From: Puniceicoccales bacterium
GTDB taxonomy: Bacteria; Verrucomicrobiota; Verrucomicrobiia; Opitutales; JAIRLM01
DNA length: 46,561 nt
Direction: 5' to 3'
NCBI GenBank assembly: GCA_031268315.1
Contig: JAIRXK010000006.1
Coordinates: 1 to 46,561, forward strand
Shown: one piece after another, positions 25,826 to 35,723 of the stretch
Numbering within the stretch: position 1 is the first letter of the stretch
How the letters are laid out: each line of letters begins with the position of its first letter
Translations under genes and position numbers: made by a program
The notes under the pieces: generated by a model
Told to the model about the DNA's origin: nothing
Database searches by the model: none
The model's input: only the letters and a program-made list of their open reading frames with translations

Positions 25826-28528
25826 ATGGGCGGAGATTATAGAGAGTTTATTTATGTTGTTTCTGCAGGCCAGAAACCTCTTTCAAAGGGTATGGAGAAT
25901 GTCACCCCGTTTGTTCAAAGCGCCAGAGACAACGTAACGTACTACGTCATTGTCAAGGGCGGAGCAACTCCGAATGCGGAAAAAATGACCCCCAATGCCC
26001 ACATTGCGACAATTATGGCAAATTTCAACTGCAGGTCATTCGTTGCCATTCTCATGTGGCTATTTTGCGGCTATTTTAGAAGTGTGAATGGCTACGAGAA
26101 AATGTTCAATGCAGTCAACGGCAAAGGCAATGACGATTCCATTGCCCATGGGGTCATAGAAAAATTAAAGCAATCTAAAAAAATGCAGCAGGGTATTACC
26201 CCCACCGAGATTCCCATTGAGGACAGTCAGTCTGAATTAGGCTCAACTACGCAGTTCACCGAGATTCCCATTGAGGACAGTCAATTTAAATTAAACTCAA
26301 CTACGCAGTCCACCGACCATCGCCGCATCGATGTCGCTAAATTTAATCCCTCAAATTTCAGCGCACAACTCGGCAAAGACTGCCACGAAAACTATTTTTT
26401 TGAACAGATAAAAGGTGCAGCGAACTTCTTAAATGGCGAAAAAAATAGCAAAAATTTCATCCAAGTGAATGAAACGCAATTGAGCTGCAAAAGCTATACG
26501 CTAATAAAAATCGACGGGAATGAAGGTCCCACATTTGCCTATCGCGTCAAATTCGATTCCGAAAATTCTGCAAATTTAGTGATAGAGAAAAATTTGAGCC
26601 AATCCGAAGACGAAGCAATCAACGAAAATGCGCTACTACCCAGCGGAAAATATGCATTCATTGGCAGTAATTGCCATGTTGCATGCGACAGTGACGGCAG
26701 CGTGTATTTCATTAATTTGATCGGCGAAGGAATCATTTGCGCATCCAGTGAAGCTTTCTTGAAAGACGAAAACTTCGGTGATGACGAATGGCTGGGCAAC
26801 TTTAAAAATACATTTAAGTATGGATCAACCGAGCTCAATGAAACCATACAAATGAAGAATTATAATCTAATGGAAATCACGCAAAAGCTCGATGCGACCT
26901 TACATGTAGTAACGAAAAAAATTTTATTTCCTCAAAGCCCTGAAACTATGAATTTCATGCATGCGGAAGTTGACGTGGATCGACTCGCTGGCGATGGATC
27001 ATATGTGGTGGTTAAACTTACGCAAAAACCAGGCGTGCGCGGTGACGAACTAGGCGGACAGCCGGCATGGGAAATCAGCGCCGACGATTGCCATGAGGTT
27101 GAATTCTGCCGCAATGAAAGTGGCAATGACGATCCGGTAACAATCAAAAGAAAAACTAATTTATGCATCATTACTACGAAAGTGCAGGAAAATCCCGATG
27201 ATGGAGATGTGGAATTTTTAGAATCCGACAAAGAAATGCTCCTTCAATTTAGCAACAATGGGAATTGCTCACTAGTCAACGATAGTGTCTACGTTTTTAT
27301 ACCTAGAAATACAAAAAATTTTGGGAAGGATATGGAAAGTAGCGAGGAAGACGCTCCCACACTTTTAGATTCGGACAATTTTACTGATATCTATTTCTTT
27401 CGCACCAATTCTCGCGGGGAAATCATTGGGCGGCCATCGGAAACGACGTGGCAATTAGTTGAAATTATTAATGACGATGGCGGCTACCACTCATTCATTA
27501 ATGCAATTAAAACTACTGTTACTACTGGTATTAGTGCTAATACTAAACAAATGCAAAATGCGCAAAATATAATGCAACAAATTAATGATATTAACTGTAA
27601 AAATGCAAGCCTCGCATGCGCTCCACACTGCGCTCTTACTAGCCAGGAATACTTTATCTTGATAAAACTAGAAGGCACTGGCAAGGGCAGTATTTTGGAA
27701 GTTCGAATTTCTTGCAGCGGAAATGATAGCGAAGGGCCAAATGACGATAAAAGTATCCGATACACGCCGCTTAAAATATTTAAAACAGCGACAGATCAAG
27801 GCACCGAGCAGCCCGCTGAAATCGATAAATCTACCAACCAAATACCCCATGGAAAATATGTATTTCTCAATAATGATGGTCAAATTGCCCAATTTAAGCC
27901 TCAGGAGGAAGATATTGAGAACCCATCCCATGAGAACAACCGCCGCTGCTTCTATTGCATCGAGATAGATGACGAAAATGAGATTGTAGAACTTTTATCC
28001 GATGCCGACGACGAAACGGCGGAATTGACTTCTTCTTTTGATGAAAATTTCGCCACTACCACCGAAGATAATGATGAGGAGGAAATTGACTTAACTCAAT
28101 TGTGTTTTTTTGAAAAGATGGACGGTAACCGTGCCAGCAATTTAGCGGCCGCTGCAAGTGGAAAAAAGATTTCATCACATGGCAAAGAACGCACATTAAA
28201 AATGAATGACATTGCGCGCTCTCAAAAAAACTATTGCCTTCTAGTGAAAATAGATGAAGAAATAGATGAAGGTGAAATCACGAATTACTATAATGAAAAT
28301 TGCTACATAGCAATGGCATCAAAACAAGAAGATAATAAAATAGTGTTTAATCAGCTAAAATTGCAAAAGCATCCAGATGGCATTCTCCCTATTCCCGCAG
28401 GAAAATACTGCATTCCGTACTCTAATTTTCTCGATGGCGCAATCAATTCGGATGAATATGTACACGTGATTTATGTAGGTGAAAATGGAACAATGACGGA
28501 TTCGCCAATTTTTCAAAATCCTGAGTGA
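25826..28528 (+). CDS. WLFCGYF-family giant protein 1
   Basis: 900 residues, family unrecognised. The signature lies at residues 59-90 (HIATIMANF, VAILMWLFCGYFR, GYEKMFNAV). It is followed by a short linker carrying a tandem 18-residue repeat (TEIPIEDSQ units), then beta-rich modules more divergent and more acidic than in the other members. Closing strands recognisable as G-x-Y-hydrophobic include SGKYAFI, HGKYVFL and AGKYCIP. Unlike members 2-6 it has a plausible ribosome-binding site (GAAGGA just before ATG 25826). A TTGACT at 25776 has no well-spaced -10 box, though TATAGG lies at 25804. It is therefore the least like the rest in both sequence and expression signals. The hydrophobic signature probably forms one membrane helix, and no cleavable signal peptide is seen. 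Confidence 0.85.
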   Translation: MGGDYREFIYVVSAGQKPLSKGMENVTPFVQSARDNVTYYVIVKGGATPNAEKMTPNAHIATIMANFNCRSFVAILMWLFCGYFRSVNGYEKMFNAVNGKGNDDSIAHGVIEKLKQSKKMQQGITPTEIPIEDSQSELGSTTQFTEIPIEDSQFKLNSTTQSTDHRRIDVAKFNPSNFSAQLGKDCHENYFFEQIKGAANFLNGEKNSKNFIQVNETQLSCKSYTLIKIDGNEGPTFAYRVKFDSENSANLVIEKNLSQSEDEAINENALLPSGKYAFIGSNCHVACDSDGSVYFINLIGEGIICASSEAFLKDENFGDDEWLGNFKNTFKYGSTELNETIQMKNYNLMEITQKLDATLHVVTKKILFPQSPETMNFMHAEVDVDRLAGDGSYVVVKLTQKPGVRGDELGGQPAWEISADDCHEVEFCRNESGNDDPVTIKRKTNLCIITTKVQENPDDGDVEFLESDKEMLLQFSNNGNCSLVNDSVYVFIPRNTKNFGKDMESSEEDAPTLLDSDNFTDIYFFRTNSRGEIIGRPSETTWQLVEIINDDGGYHSFINAIKTTVTTGISANTKQMQNAQNIMQQINDINCKNASLACAPHCALTSQEYFILIKLEGTGKGSILEVRISCSGNDSEGPNDDKSIRYTPLKIFKTATDQGTEQPAEIDKSTNQIPHGKYVFLNNDGQIAQFKPQEEDIENPSHENNRRCFYCIEIDDENEIVELLSDADDETAELTSSFDENFATTTEDNDEEEIDLTQLCFFEKMDGNRASNLAAAASGKKISSHGKERTLKMNDIARSQKNYCLLVKIDEEIDEGEITNYYNENCYIAMASKQEDNKIVFNQLKLQKHPDGILPIPAGKYCIPYSNFLDGAINSDEYVHVIYVGENGTMTDSPIFQNPE
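26204..26311 (+). repeat. Two tandem 54-bp units in giant protein 1
   Basis: Units at 26204-26257 and 26258-26311, both starting ACCGAGATTCCCATTGAGGA, encode TEIPIEDSQSELGSTTQF and TEIPIEDSQFKLNSTTQS. The exact multiple of three keeps the frame. It is a recent duplication in the linker. Confidence 0.9.
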
Positions 28529-28701
28529 AGATAGGCGTTTCATCGTAGGATGAAATCTCGGAAAAATGACCAACTAAAAATATTCAAACGGACTTGCAGG
28601 CAGAATACCTATGGGACCATAGGCAGCCACACGTCGACGCTGGATTGGCGATTTCTAACGGCTTGTGCGTTTACCTGCCAGTTAAAATTTGAAATTTTTA
28701 A
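28529..28701. other. Intergenic region between giant genes 1 and 2, with two hairpins
   Basis: TTTCATC-GTAG-GATGAAA (28538-28555) forms a perfect 7-bp stem just past the stop of gene 1. CCTATG-GGAC-CATAGG (28608-28623) forms a perfect 6-bp stem. Neither is followed by a T-run. They may mark the 3' end of the gene 1 transcript and thus separate it from the gene 2 promoter. Confidence 0.45.
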
Positions 28702-28739
28702 AAATTTTTATTGACTTCCACCTAGGGCTCCGCTAGTGT
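28702..28739 (+). promoter_or_regulatory. Predicted leaderless promoter of giant gene 2
   Basis: AAATTTTTA (28702-28710), TTGACT (28711-28716), 17-bp spacer, TAGTGT (28734-28739), then 6 nt to GTG at 28746. The upstream A/T element and -35 are identical to those of genes 4 and 6. Confidence 0.65.
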
Positions 28740-28745
28740 TTGAGT

Positions 28746-31700
28746 GTGACTAACGGTAGTATATTAGATGGCTATGAGAAATTTATCCATCCTTCCCCAA
28801 TTGGCTCGAATGCAATACCTGCATCCAAGAATGTGAGCGAATTACTCGCTCATATGGAAAAAATCAACACGAGGCCTGATATGCAGTACTATTTCTTCCT
28901 CAAGGGGCAAGGGGAGAATAGACCGAATCCGGAGGGCATATCCGCCGAAGTTCACATTGCGACGATCATGGTGAATTTTCAATGCTGCAAACTTGTTGCC
29001 ATTCTCATGTGGCTATTCTGCGGCTACTTTCGAACTCCCGTCGGCTACCAGAAAATGCTCAATGCGGTAGACAATGGCGACAGCTGTGCCCATATGACTT
29101 TGTGCCAACTTTCGATCCAGGATAAACAAGTCGCAGATGCTTTCAAAGCCAATGCAGAAAGAGAAAAATTTAATAACTTGATAGGAAAAGCTGAGGTCAT
29201 TGCGATCGGCAACATGACAACTTTGAAGCCAAATACAGCGGGATGCGTCCAGTTGGACAAAAACACAAATTTTAAAAATATGCCAAGGCTAACGCGGCAG
29301 GATATTGCAAAGCAAATGCAGGACAGGATGCCGCAACCTTTGGAATTTTCCTTATTTGCATATCAACTGGATGCCGATGGCCGTATTCTGGGAGATGGAG
29401 GCCTAATTTCATTTGGCCGAGATGCGCAACTAAGAATAATTTGCCACTTCCAAGATAAAGACAGCGAATCGTTCGCGCCACAACAAGAGGGAACGTACCT
29501 CATTCCCGCTGTAGGCGGCAGGCACCACACAGTTTGCATAGATGAGTCGGAAATACTTACGGAGGTGATTAGTTGCAGTAAACTTACGCAGATCGCATTG
29601 AATGCAGAGTCCATCAATCGAGACATTCGAGTGGCACGTCTAACTAGATCGCCGGACAATAACTCCTTTACCTATGACAATAATCAGCGGGAAATTTTCT
29701 ACATAGAAGGAAATTTAGTGAAGCGCAAAACTAGTTACAGCACCTATGAAGCCGTCCAAGACGGAGAGTGGATCATCATTGATTACACTGCGCCAAATGT
29801 GAATTCACAAAAATACATTCACGTCAAAAGTGGCTGCGTAGTAGCGCCGATATCCGGTTTCGCTCCCACGGACTATCAATTAATGCATCAATCTTTCACC
29901 GCGAATTCGCAGTCAACATCGCAATATTCCGCCGCGAATCAATCAGCGAATCGACCGTTCGACTCAGGCGTGTCGCACCATCAATCGACATGTTCATTTT
30001 CAAATCCAATTCCGCCGGCAAGCCAAAGCATGTCGCAGCATCCCTTCAGAGCGATCAAGAATATTTCGCCGAATCAAGGCAATCCGGGATCTGCAGCTTT
30101 AACCAAGCTTCCTGATGCGCAAATAACAGCTCAAAATGATAATATCGAGATTAATAGCACGCAAGCTTTATCCTGCATAGAAGTGGAGAATTTCGTGCTT
30201 GATCCTACTACTAGCTATGGAGGAAAAGCTGAGACACTGCATGGGAAAGATATCAAAAAGTTAATAGAAAGCCATGGACAGAACTCACGAAGCTCAAAGT
30301 CCATGTATGCCTATAAATTAAATAGCTGTGGCGAAATCCTATACAATGAGGATCATAATACCTCACCTGGTTCACCGCGGTCTAACTACTTTCGAGATCC
30401 GTACAAAATTTATTTTATAAAAAATAGCGACGGAACCCTGGGCGTTGCCAAAACAGACGAAAAAGGACGTACGAATCTACTTAAGACGCCCGGAACATAT
30501 TTAATTCCATGCAAGAATGATACACACATCAAATTTCAAATAAATGGACAGGAAGAACTCGTAGACTTTGTTTCGTGTGGCCCTAATATGCAATTCAATG
30601 GCAGCAATCAATGGAAAAATGGGCAGCTATACATTACGCCCATATATCTCGATGATAAAGGTAAGCCGCAATACAATTGCAATGCACGGAGTTGGGAATG
30701 CGTATTAAAGGATGGCATAGTATACCAGCGCAGTCGTACGATTGCGACTGAGACTCCAACACTGCCAGGACATTATATGGTCGTTGATTTTAATGGCATA
30801 CCAGTGGGTAATCAATATATTACTATCGGAAAATACGGAGCAATGTCCCAAAATTCTTCCTCTCTGGATCAATACACATTCCCAATGTACTATAAAATGA
30901 AAGCAACTCTCACGGTACCGCCGGAAAATTCTGAGGACAGCTCACAGTGCATTGAAAATGCCGTAAAAGCGAATTGTCCATTTGGCTACGCAGGCGATAG
31001 TTATCAAGGGATTGAGGTTTTAAAAACAAATTTAAAATCCGAATTTTTCGATGTGCTAAACTCGAGCGCGTCTAATGTAGGGCCCCTGCTTGGATGGCGC
31101 ATGTGCACAGGAAACAAAAAGCTTGAATCAATATTTAATATAACATTTACGGGAAATAGTGGCGCAATCATTGCGCATGATGATCATGGCATCATTAAAA
31201 ATCTCAACAATAGTTCCAACTGTGAATATAGCTTGCTTTTTTGGGCCGATGAAAGCCACACCAAATGGTATTTAGCCAAATTCAACATAAACGAAAATGG
31301 AGTTGTTTCATTCTCGGATAGTCCGGCACCCGAAGTCCCTTCAAAAAGAAATTATGAGCAGCCAAGATGCTTTCCAAAAAAGAAAAAACGTTCTGGATAT
31401 TTTTGTGACCCCAGTGAATTTCCCAATACAACTTACCGCAATTGCGTACCGGCGTATAAAAGTGGAAATGAGATGCTATGCGGAATGAATTCGGTTCCTT
31501 GTTGTATTCAAAAAAATGAACAGCAAGAGGTGCGTATAAAAAGTTCTAACCAACCATTAAATCCTGGCATTTATTTTTTTAAGAATTTTGAAGACACTGA
31601 AATATCAGATAACTATATTTGCGTAGGAGATAACGGCTTAATATTAAATGAATCAGATGCTAGAAGTAAATTTGGCGAAGACCGTATGCCGAAAAATATA

Positions 31701-32285
31701 GAAAAACTCACTTCAATTCGTCCTTTATCGGATATTCCATCCATGACATGCGCAGAAATTGCCTTCCGAATGGGTGAAAGTAAAAATATACTCATGAATG
31801 GGGTACAAATATTGGATGAAAATGTCAACATTGGCGATCGCAGAGAGATATCTTTTACTAAAGATGTTTGGGGCAACATAATAGTACGCGATAACATTAA
31901 AACGGGAATGTATTTGGTTTTTGATGATTCCGACAAAACATATAAAAAAATTATGGTGGGAAATAATGGAGAGCTTGAGGAATGGAAGAAGTTGGAGATG
32001 AATTTCTCCAAAGATCAGCGGCAAACGATAGACAATTTCAGTGGAATTGCCGTAAAAATAATGGTGTTAAAAAATGAGACTGTCTTCAACTCAAATGGTA
32101 AACGTAAAGTTGAAATAAGAGGCGATTCCGCGATTCTTTCATTTAGCGATAACATCCAAGAATGGGAGCCCAGTTATCTGAAGGAAGGATACTATGTGAT
32201 TATAAATCCCAACGATAGCAGCGCCAGTAATCAATGGTTTCAGGTGTTGGATCATCGCGGTACTATAGGCAGGTCAACGAGATAG
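28746..32285 (+). CDS. WLFCGYF-family giant protein 2
   Basis: 1179 residues from GTG 28746. An in-frame TTG at 28740 is possible, but GTG-ACT matches the start of gene 6 and sits 6 nt after the -10 box. Signature at residues 70-101 (HIATIMVNF, VAILMWLFCGYFR, GYQKMLNAV). A Ser/Gln/Asn linker around residues 380-450 (NSQSTSQYSAANQS) interrupts the modules. About seven modules close on strands such as EGTYLIP, PGTYLIP, PGHYMVV, PGIYFFK, TGMYLVF and EGYYVII, plus a variant LLFWADESH shared with gene 3. It groups with gene 3 by the HIATIM/LMWLF form of the signature and by shared modules. Function unknown. A single membrane helix with a long beta-rich extramembrane part is inferred. Confidence 0.85.
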   Translation: MTNGSILDGYEKFIHPSPIGSNAIPASKNVSELLAHMEKINTRPDMQYYFFLKGQGENRPNPEGISAEVHIATIMVNFQCCKLVAILMWLFCGYFRTPVGYQKMLNAVDNGDSCAHMTLCQLSIQDKQVADAFKANAEREKFNNLIGKAEVIAIGNMTTLKPNTAGCVQLDKNTNFKNMPRLTRQDIAKQMQDRMPQPLEFSLFAYQLDADGRILGDGGLISFGRDAQLRIICHFQDKDSESFAPQQEGTYLIPAVGGRHHTVCIDESEILTEVISCSKLTQIALNAESINRDIRVARLTRSPDNNSFTYDNNQREIFYIEGNLVKRKTSYSTYEAVQDGEWIIIDYTAPNVNSQKYIHVKSGCVVAPISGFAPTDYQLMHQSFTANSQSTSQYSAANQSANRPFDSGVSHHQSTCSFSNPIPPASQSMSQHPFRAIKNISPNQGNPGSAALTKLPDAQITAQNDNIEINSTQALSCIEVENFVLDPTTSYGGKAETLHGKDIKKLIESHGQNSRSSKSMYAYKLNSCGEILYNEDHNTSPGSPRSNYFRDPYKIYFIKNSDGTLGVAKTDEKGRTNLLKTPGTYLIPCKNDTHIKFQINGQEELVDFVSCGPNMQFNGSNQWKNGQLYITPIYLDDKGKPQYNCNARSWECVLKDGIVYQRSRTIATETPTLPGHYMVVDFNGIPVGNQYITIGKYGAMSQNSSSLDQYTFPMYYKMKATLTVPPENSEDSSQCIENAVKANCPFGYAGDSYQGIEVLKTNLKSEFFDVLNSSASNVGPLLGWRMCTGNKKLESIFNITFTGNSGAIIAHDDHGIIKNLNNSSNCEYSLLFWADESHTKWYLAKFNINENGVVSFSDSPAPEVPSKRNYEQPRCFPKKKKRSGYFCDPSEFPNTTYRNCVPAYKSGNEMLCGMNSVPCCIQKNEQQEVRIKSSNQPLNPGIYFFKNFEDTEISDNYICVGDNGLILNESDARSKFGEDRMPKNIEKLTSIRPLSDIPSMTCAEIAFRMGESKNILMNGVQILDENVNIGDRREISFTKDVWGNIIVRDNIKTGMYLVFDDSDKTYKKIMVGNNGELEEWKKLEMNFSKDQRQTIDNFSGIAVKIMVLKNETVFNSNGKRKVEIRGDSAILSFSDNIQEWEPSYLKEGYYVIINPNDSSASNQWFQVLDHRGTIGRSTR

Positions 32286-32396
32286 CCGAATGCAAGCTAA
32301 GTGCCATAAAATCTACCGCACAGGGCCGATCTACACCAAGCCCGCTATCCGTAGCTTTAAAATTTGCCTTCATTAAAAAAGATAAAAATTTTCTTT

Positions 32397-32432
32397 AAAA
32401 AATATTGACTTGGCAAATGCTTCTGCTAGCAT
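32397..32432 (+). promoter_or_regulatory. Predicted leaderless promoter of giant gene 3
   Basis: A-rich tract, TTGACT (32405-32410), 16-bp spacer, TAGCAT (32427-32432), then 6 nt (GGGCAC) to the ATG at 32439. The -10 differs from TAGGCT and the spacer is 1 bp shorter, yet the distance to the start codon is kept. Confidence 0.6.
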
Positions 32433-32438
32433 GGGCAC

Positions 32439-35400
32439 ATGAGTAGAGGAAACCCCATGGAGGCCCCCTGTGGGGATCTCATTTACGCCATTTCGCCCAA
32501 CCCGGATAAAAATAACATCCCAAACGGCGGAACGGATGTGACGCAAAGCATCAAGGACTTTGACAGGGTGAAGTCCGACATGACCTATTTCATTTCCGAG
32601 GATAACGACGCTGGACCCGACCCGAGAAGCATTGATGCCGGTGCCCACATTGCAACAATTATGGTAAATTTTCGCCGCTGCGCATTCGTCGCCGTTCTCA
32701 TGTGGCTATTCTGCGGATACTTTAGAAGTGCAGATGGATATGCTGCCATGATTCAAGCGGTACAAATGGAAGGCAATGATAGCGTTGCCCGGCGGGCTAT
32801 GGTGAAACATAAGAATGAAAATACAGCGAATACTCCTCCAACCAGCGAGAGACCCTCCCCCATCGGCCCTACTGCTTCTTTCGCTGAAATTAATACTGAT
32901 CCTCTCCATGAAACTCAACCGAATATCTCACCTTTTGCTGCGGAATTTGGCACGGATATCCCTCCTTCCGCTGTGGAATTCTCCGCACTTCAACTCGATA
33001 TGCGCGGCATCCCAGCGAATGGCCATCCACCGGCACTCACCCTTCCGCCGGATCAAGCAGCGATTTTCCCAGCGCATCCGAATCTTATTTTTCATAAAGA
33101 CTTCATCGTACGCCTAAGTAGATCCGAAATAATTTCGCACCTCCAAAATTCAATTTCGCCCACCTATGGTCCCATGTTCGCATGTAGGCTGAATACGGAT
33201 GGAAAAGTAGAGGAAAAGGGAACGATTACTTTTTCTCTTGCCAATGATTTCTCTGGCAGAATGCAGTGCTATTTCTCAACTTCCAATGAAAATTCTAATC
33301 CTTGCAAAGAGGGAACCTATTTAATTCCCACCCAAGATAATGAACATCGCATCATCTATGTAGGTCAACAGGGAATGCTTATCGACATGACTTCATATAA
33401 ACTAACCAATAGGCTATCCCGTGGCGATGTTCCCAATGATTCTCCGATATCCGTAAGAGTTGCTCGTCTCCAACAAGGAGAAAACAATCAGTGTCAGTAC
33501 GATGCCAATCAACAGCAATGGATAAATATAGCCGCCAATGGCGAAATAACGTTACCCGGATCCCAGTTACAGGATGGACTTTGGGTTATTTTGGAGTTAG
33601 ATCAGCATTATTCTAGTAATCACTCTGAAGTGGTGGAAAAATGTTTTCTTTCCCAAAATGGTCGCGTAGAATATGCCTCCCAGCAAAATTCTGTAACTCC
33701 TATCGAAACATCCATCACAACCCATGCGTATACACTTTCCCGGTCTAATGATCCATCCGATCTTTCAACGGCGAGGGACATTTTGTCGATAGAAGAGGCA
33801 AAGGAAAAAATTTATGACTTCAATACGGATCAGAGAGGCCCGTCTATTACGGCGACGCTTGGCAAGTATGATGTGCTGGCAATTAATCACTTTCTTTCGC
33901 GTCCCTACCAAGTCCGCAAAATGAATGACTTCGGCAAAATTGAAAGTGAACCAAAGGAAGGGTATAAAATTTGCTTTCATCGCAGTAATACTAGTGGGAT
34001 CATATTTGTTAATACTTGCGAAGCCAATTCTTCCAGCCTTGAAATGCTAAAAGGTGGAACGTACCTAATTCCATTCAAGAATAATAAATTTGTTAAATTT
34101 CAAGTAGATGATTCAACGGGAAGACTAATTGATCTTATAGAATGGATGGTTCCTAATGTCGCCCAAGTGCCCATTAAGTCCATAGAACAAAATATTCAAA
34201 ATCGCTATTGTGCTGTCAGACCCATAGTGCTCGATGAAGGTAAATTTTACTACGACAGAAATCAATTATTCGGGATCGAATTTGCAGATGCAGAAAAAAA
34301 TGCACTGAAAACTTCTGATCAACTGCTGGCGCCTGGGCACTACGTCGTCCTTACTTGGAACGAAAGCAGGTGGATCATATCCGATCGATATATCACCATA
34401 GGAGAAGGCGATAAGGTAGTTGAAATCGAAGATGGCAATTTGATCGATAAGGAGTTTCCATGCTATCATATGGGGAAAATGCATCTCGTAGCAAATCCGG
34501 AAAATTCGAATTACACAGACCCAAATATCGAAGGCTCCCAGTGCATTGGAAATATCGTTCCACAAAAAAATGTTAAAGCGCGTACCAGCTACCATCTTGG
34601 CTCCGGCGATCACGATAAAACACCATTGGGAAAAGCAATATTTGACAACTTGAACGAAAATGATTCTGTTTTCGCAGTCGTAGCCATACGCGCTAATCCA
34701 GCAACGGATACCTACACCTTCCTGGACGTGAAATTCACAAAGGGAGAGTCCGGCGACATTCTCTGCGGAAGTAACAACGAAGCGCCCATGAAAAATATGG
34801 ATTGCAAATTGCTTTTTTGGGCAGATACGTCGCATAATGCGTGCTATTTGGCTGATTTTAGTACCAATAACAACGGAATTGTTACTTTTCCTGATTCTTT
34901 GGAAAAGAGCACACCGTTGCCTCAATACCCTAATCCAAAAGAGACTATACAGGAGGAAATTAATCCAAGCAGTACTCATCCTTCCCCACAGAGTACCGTA
35001 ATTAGCCCACAAAAATTGAATCTTAGACAGGATGCTGGGCCAATCAGAAATATTATTGCAATGATGGGAAATAATGAGGAGATAATCCTGCAAAATTGCC
35101 GCCCTTCGCATCTCACACTCACGGAGAATAAATCTTTACTCATTAAAAAAAACCCGGATGGCAATATATTTGCATACAAATATATTGATCAGGAAAGTAA
35201 AGAGGAACCGGCGGACAGCGGAACATACCTCCATACACTATCGGAATCTATGAAATCTGATCAATTTACTCATATTACATTAACCGTGGCAAAAGACGGG
35301 CAACTCACACAGAAAATTCCATTTAGCCTTAATTCTTCCAGCATCATGACACGCGGTAAAGATTTCAAATACACTGGACACGTTTTAGAAATAGTTAAGA

Positions 35401-35639
35401 CCAATACTAAGACAACTCAATATGATTATAATTCTAAAATTCCTTGCCAAATAACGAATGACAACTGTGTGAATACTTCCACTCAAAAACCCCTAAAAAC
35501 GGGAAATTATGTGGCAATTGAGGAAAATGGCGGCGTAAATGCCCAGTGGTTCGAGGTGGGCGCTAACGGCATAATCATAGAGCCAGAAAAACAAATATCG
35601 ACGAGTTCAACTACTAAAGACAAGCCGTCATCTTCGTAA
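32439..35639 (+). CDS. WLFCGYF-family giant protein 3
   Basis: 1066 residues. Signature at 70-101 (HIATIMVNF, VAVLMWLFCGYFR, then GYAAMIQAV). A Pro/Thr/Glu-rich linker (about 120-210) with the loosely repeated AAEFGTDIPPSAVEF follows. Modules then alternate between a type containing LNTDGKV...EGTYLIP and a type containing FYYDRNQ...PGHYVVL, with the gene 2-like LLFWADTSH variant. The protein ends on TGNYVAIEENG and WFEVGANGIII. The ATG at 32439 is fixed by the 6-nt distance from the -10 box. A second ATG six codons later is less likely. The stop is only about 40 bp before the gene 4 promoter. No enzymatic motif or signal peptide was found. Confidence 0.86.
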   Translation: MSRGNPMEAPCGDLIYAISPNPDKNNIPNGGTDVTQSIKDFDRVKSDMTYFISEDNDAGPDPRSIDAGAHIATIMVNFRRCAFVAVLMWLFCGYFRSADGYAAMIQAVQMEGNDSVARRAMVKHKNENTANTPPTSERPSPIGPTASFAEINTDPLHETQPNISPFAAEFGTDIPPSAVEFSALQLDMRGIPANGHPPALTLPPDQAAIFPAHPNLIFHKDFIVRLSRSEIISHLQNSISPTYGPMFACRLNTDGKVEEKGTITFSLANDFSGRMQCYFSTSNENSNPCKEGTYLIPTQDNEHRIIYVGQQGMLIDMTSYKLTNRLSRGDVPNDSPISVRVARLQQGENNQCQYDANQQQWINIAANGEITLPGSQLQDGLWVILELDQHYSSNHSEVVEKCFLSQNGRVEYASQQNSVTPIETSITTHAYTLSRSNDPSDLSTARDILSIEEAKEKIYDFNTDQRGPSITATLGKYDVLAINHFLSRPYQVRKMNDFGKIESEPKEGYKICFHRSNTSGIIFVNTCEANSSSLEMLKGGTYLIPFKNNKFVKFQVDDSTGRLIDLIEWMVPNVAQVPIKSIEQNIQNRYCAVRPIVLDEGKFYYDRNQLFGIEFADAEKNALKTSDQLLAPGHYVVLTWNESRWIISDRYITIGEGDKVVEIEDGNLIDKEFPCYHMGKMHLVANPENSNYTDPNIEGSQCIGNIVPQKNVKARTSYHLGSGDHDKTPLGKAIFDNLNENDSVFAVVAIRANPATDTYTFLDVKFTKGESGDILCGSNNEAPMKNMDCKLLFWADTSHNACYLADFSTNNNGIVTFPDSLEKSTPLPQYPNPKETIQEEINPSSTHPSPQSTVISPQKLNLRQDAGPIRNIIAMMGNNEEIILQNCRPSHLTLTENKSLLIKKNPDGNIFAYKYIDQESKEEPADSGTYLHTLSESMKSDQFTHITLTVAKDGQLTQKIPFSLNSSSIMTRGKDFKYTGHVLEIVKTNTKTTQYDYNSKIPCQITNDNCVNTSTQKPLKTGNYVAIEENGGVNAQWFEVGANGIIIEPEKQISTSSTTKDKPSSS

Positions 35640-35675
35640 GTTATAAAAAATAGTGACGACAGAATTGAAAAATTA

Positions 35676-35713
35676 AAATTTTTATTGACTTCAAAATCCG
35701 ACTTCACTAGGCT
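35676..35713 (+). promoter_or_regulatory. Predicted promoter of giant gene 4
   Basis: AAATTTTTA (35676-35684), TTGACT (35685-35690), 17-bp spacer, TAGGCT (35708-35713). Here 10 nt rather than 6 separate the -10 box from the ATG at 35724, giving at most a leader of a few nucleotides. The -35 box itself begins with an in-frame TTG, which can mislead gene finders into adding 13 residues. Confidence 0.62.
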
Positions 35714-35723
35714 GTTTGCCGAT

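Noticed and set aside
34266..35111. Long minus-strand open frame (281 codons) inside giant gene 3
   Set aside because: It lies antisense to the conserved, well-supported family member, has no family resemblance and no ribosome-binding site. Similar antisense shadows occur at 4239-5015, 8743-9474 and 10950-11627.
35685..35723. TTG at 35685 as start of giant gene 4, adding 13 residues
   Set aside because: The codons would coincide with the -35 and -10 boxes conserved before genes 5 and 6, and the protein N-termini align from the ATG at 35724.
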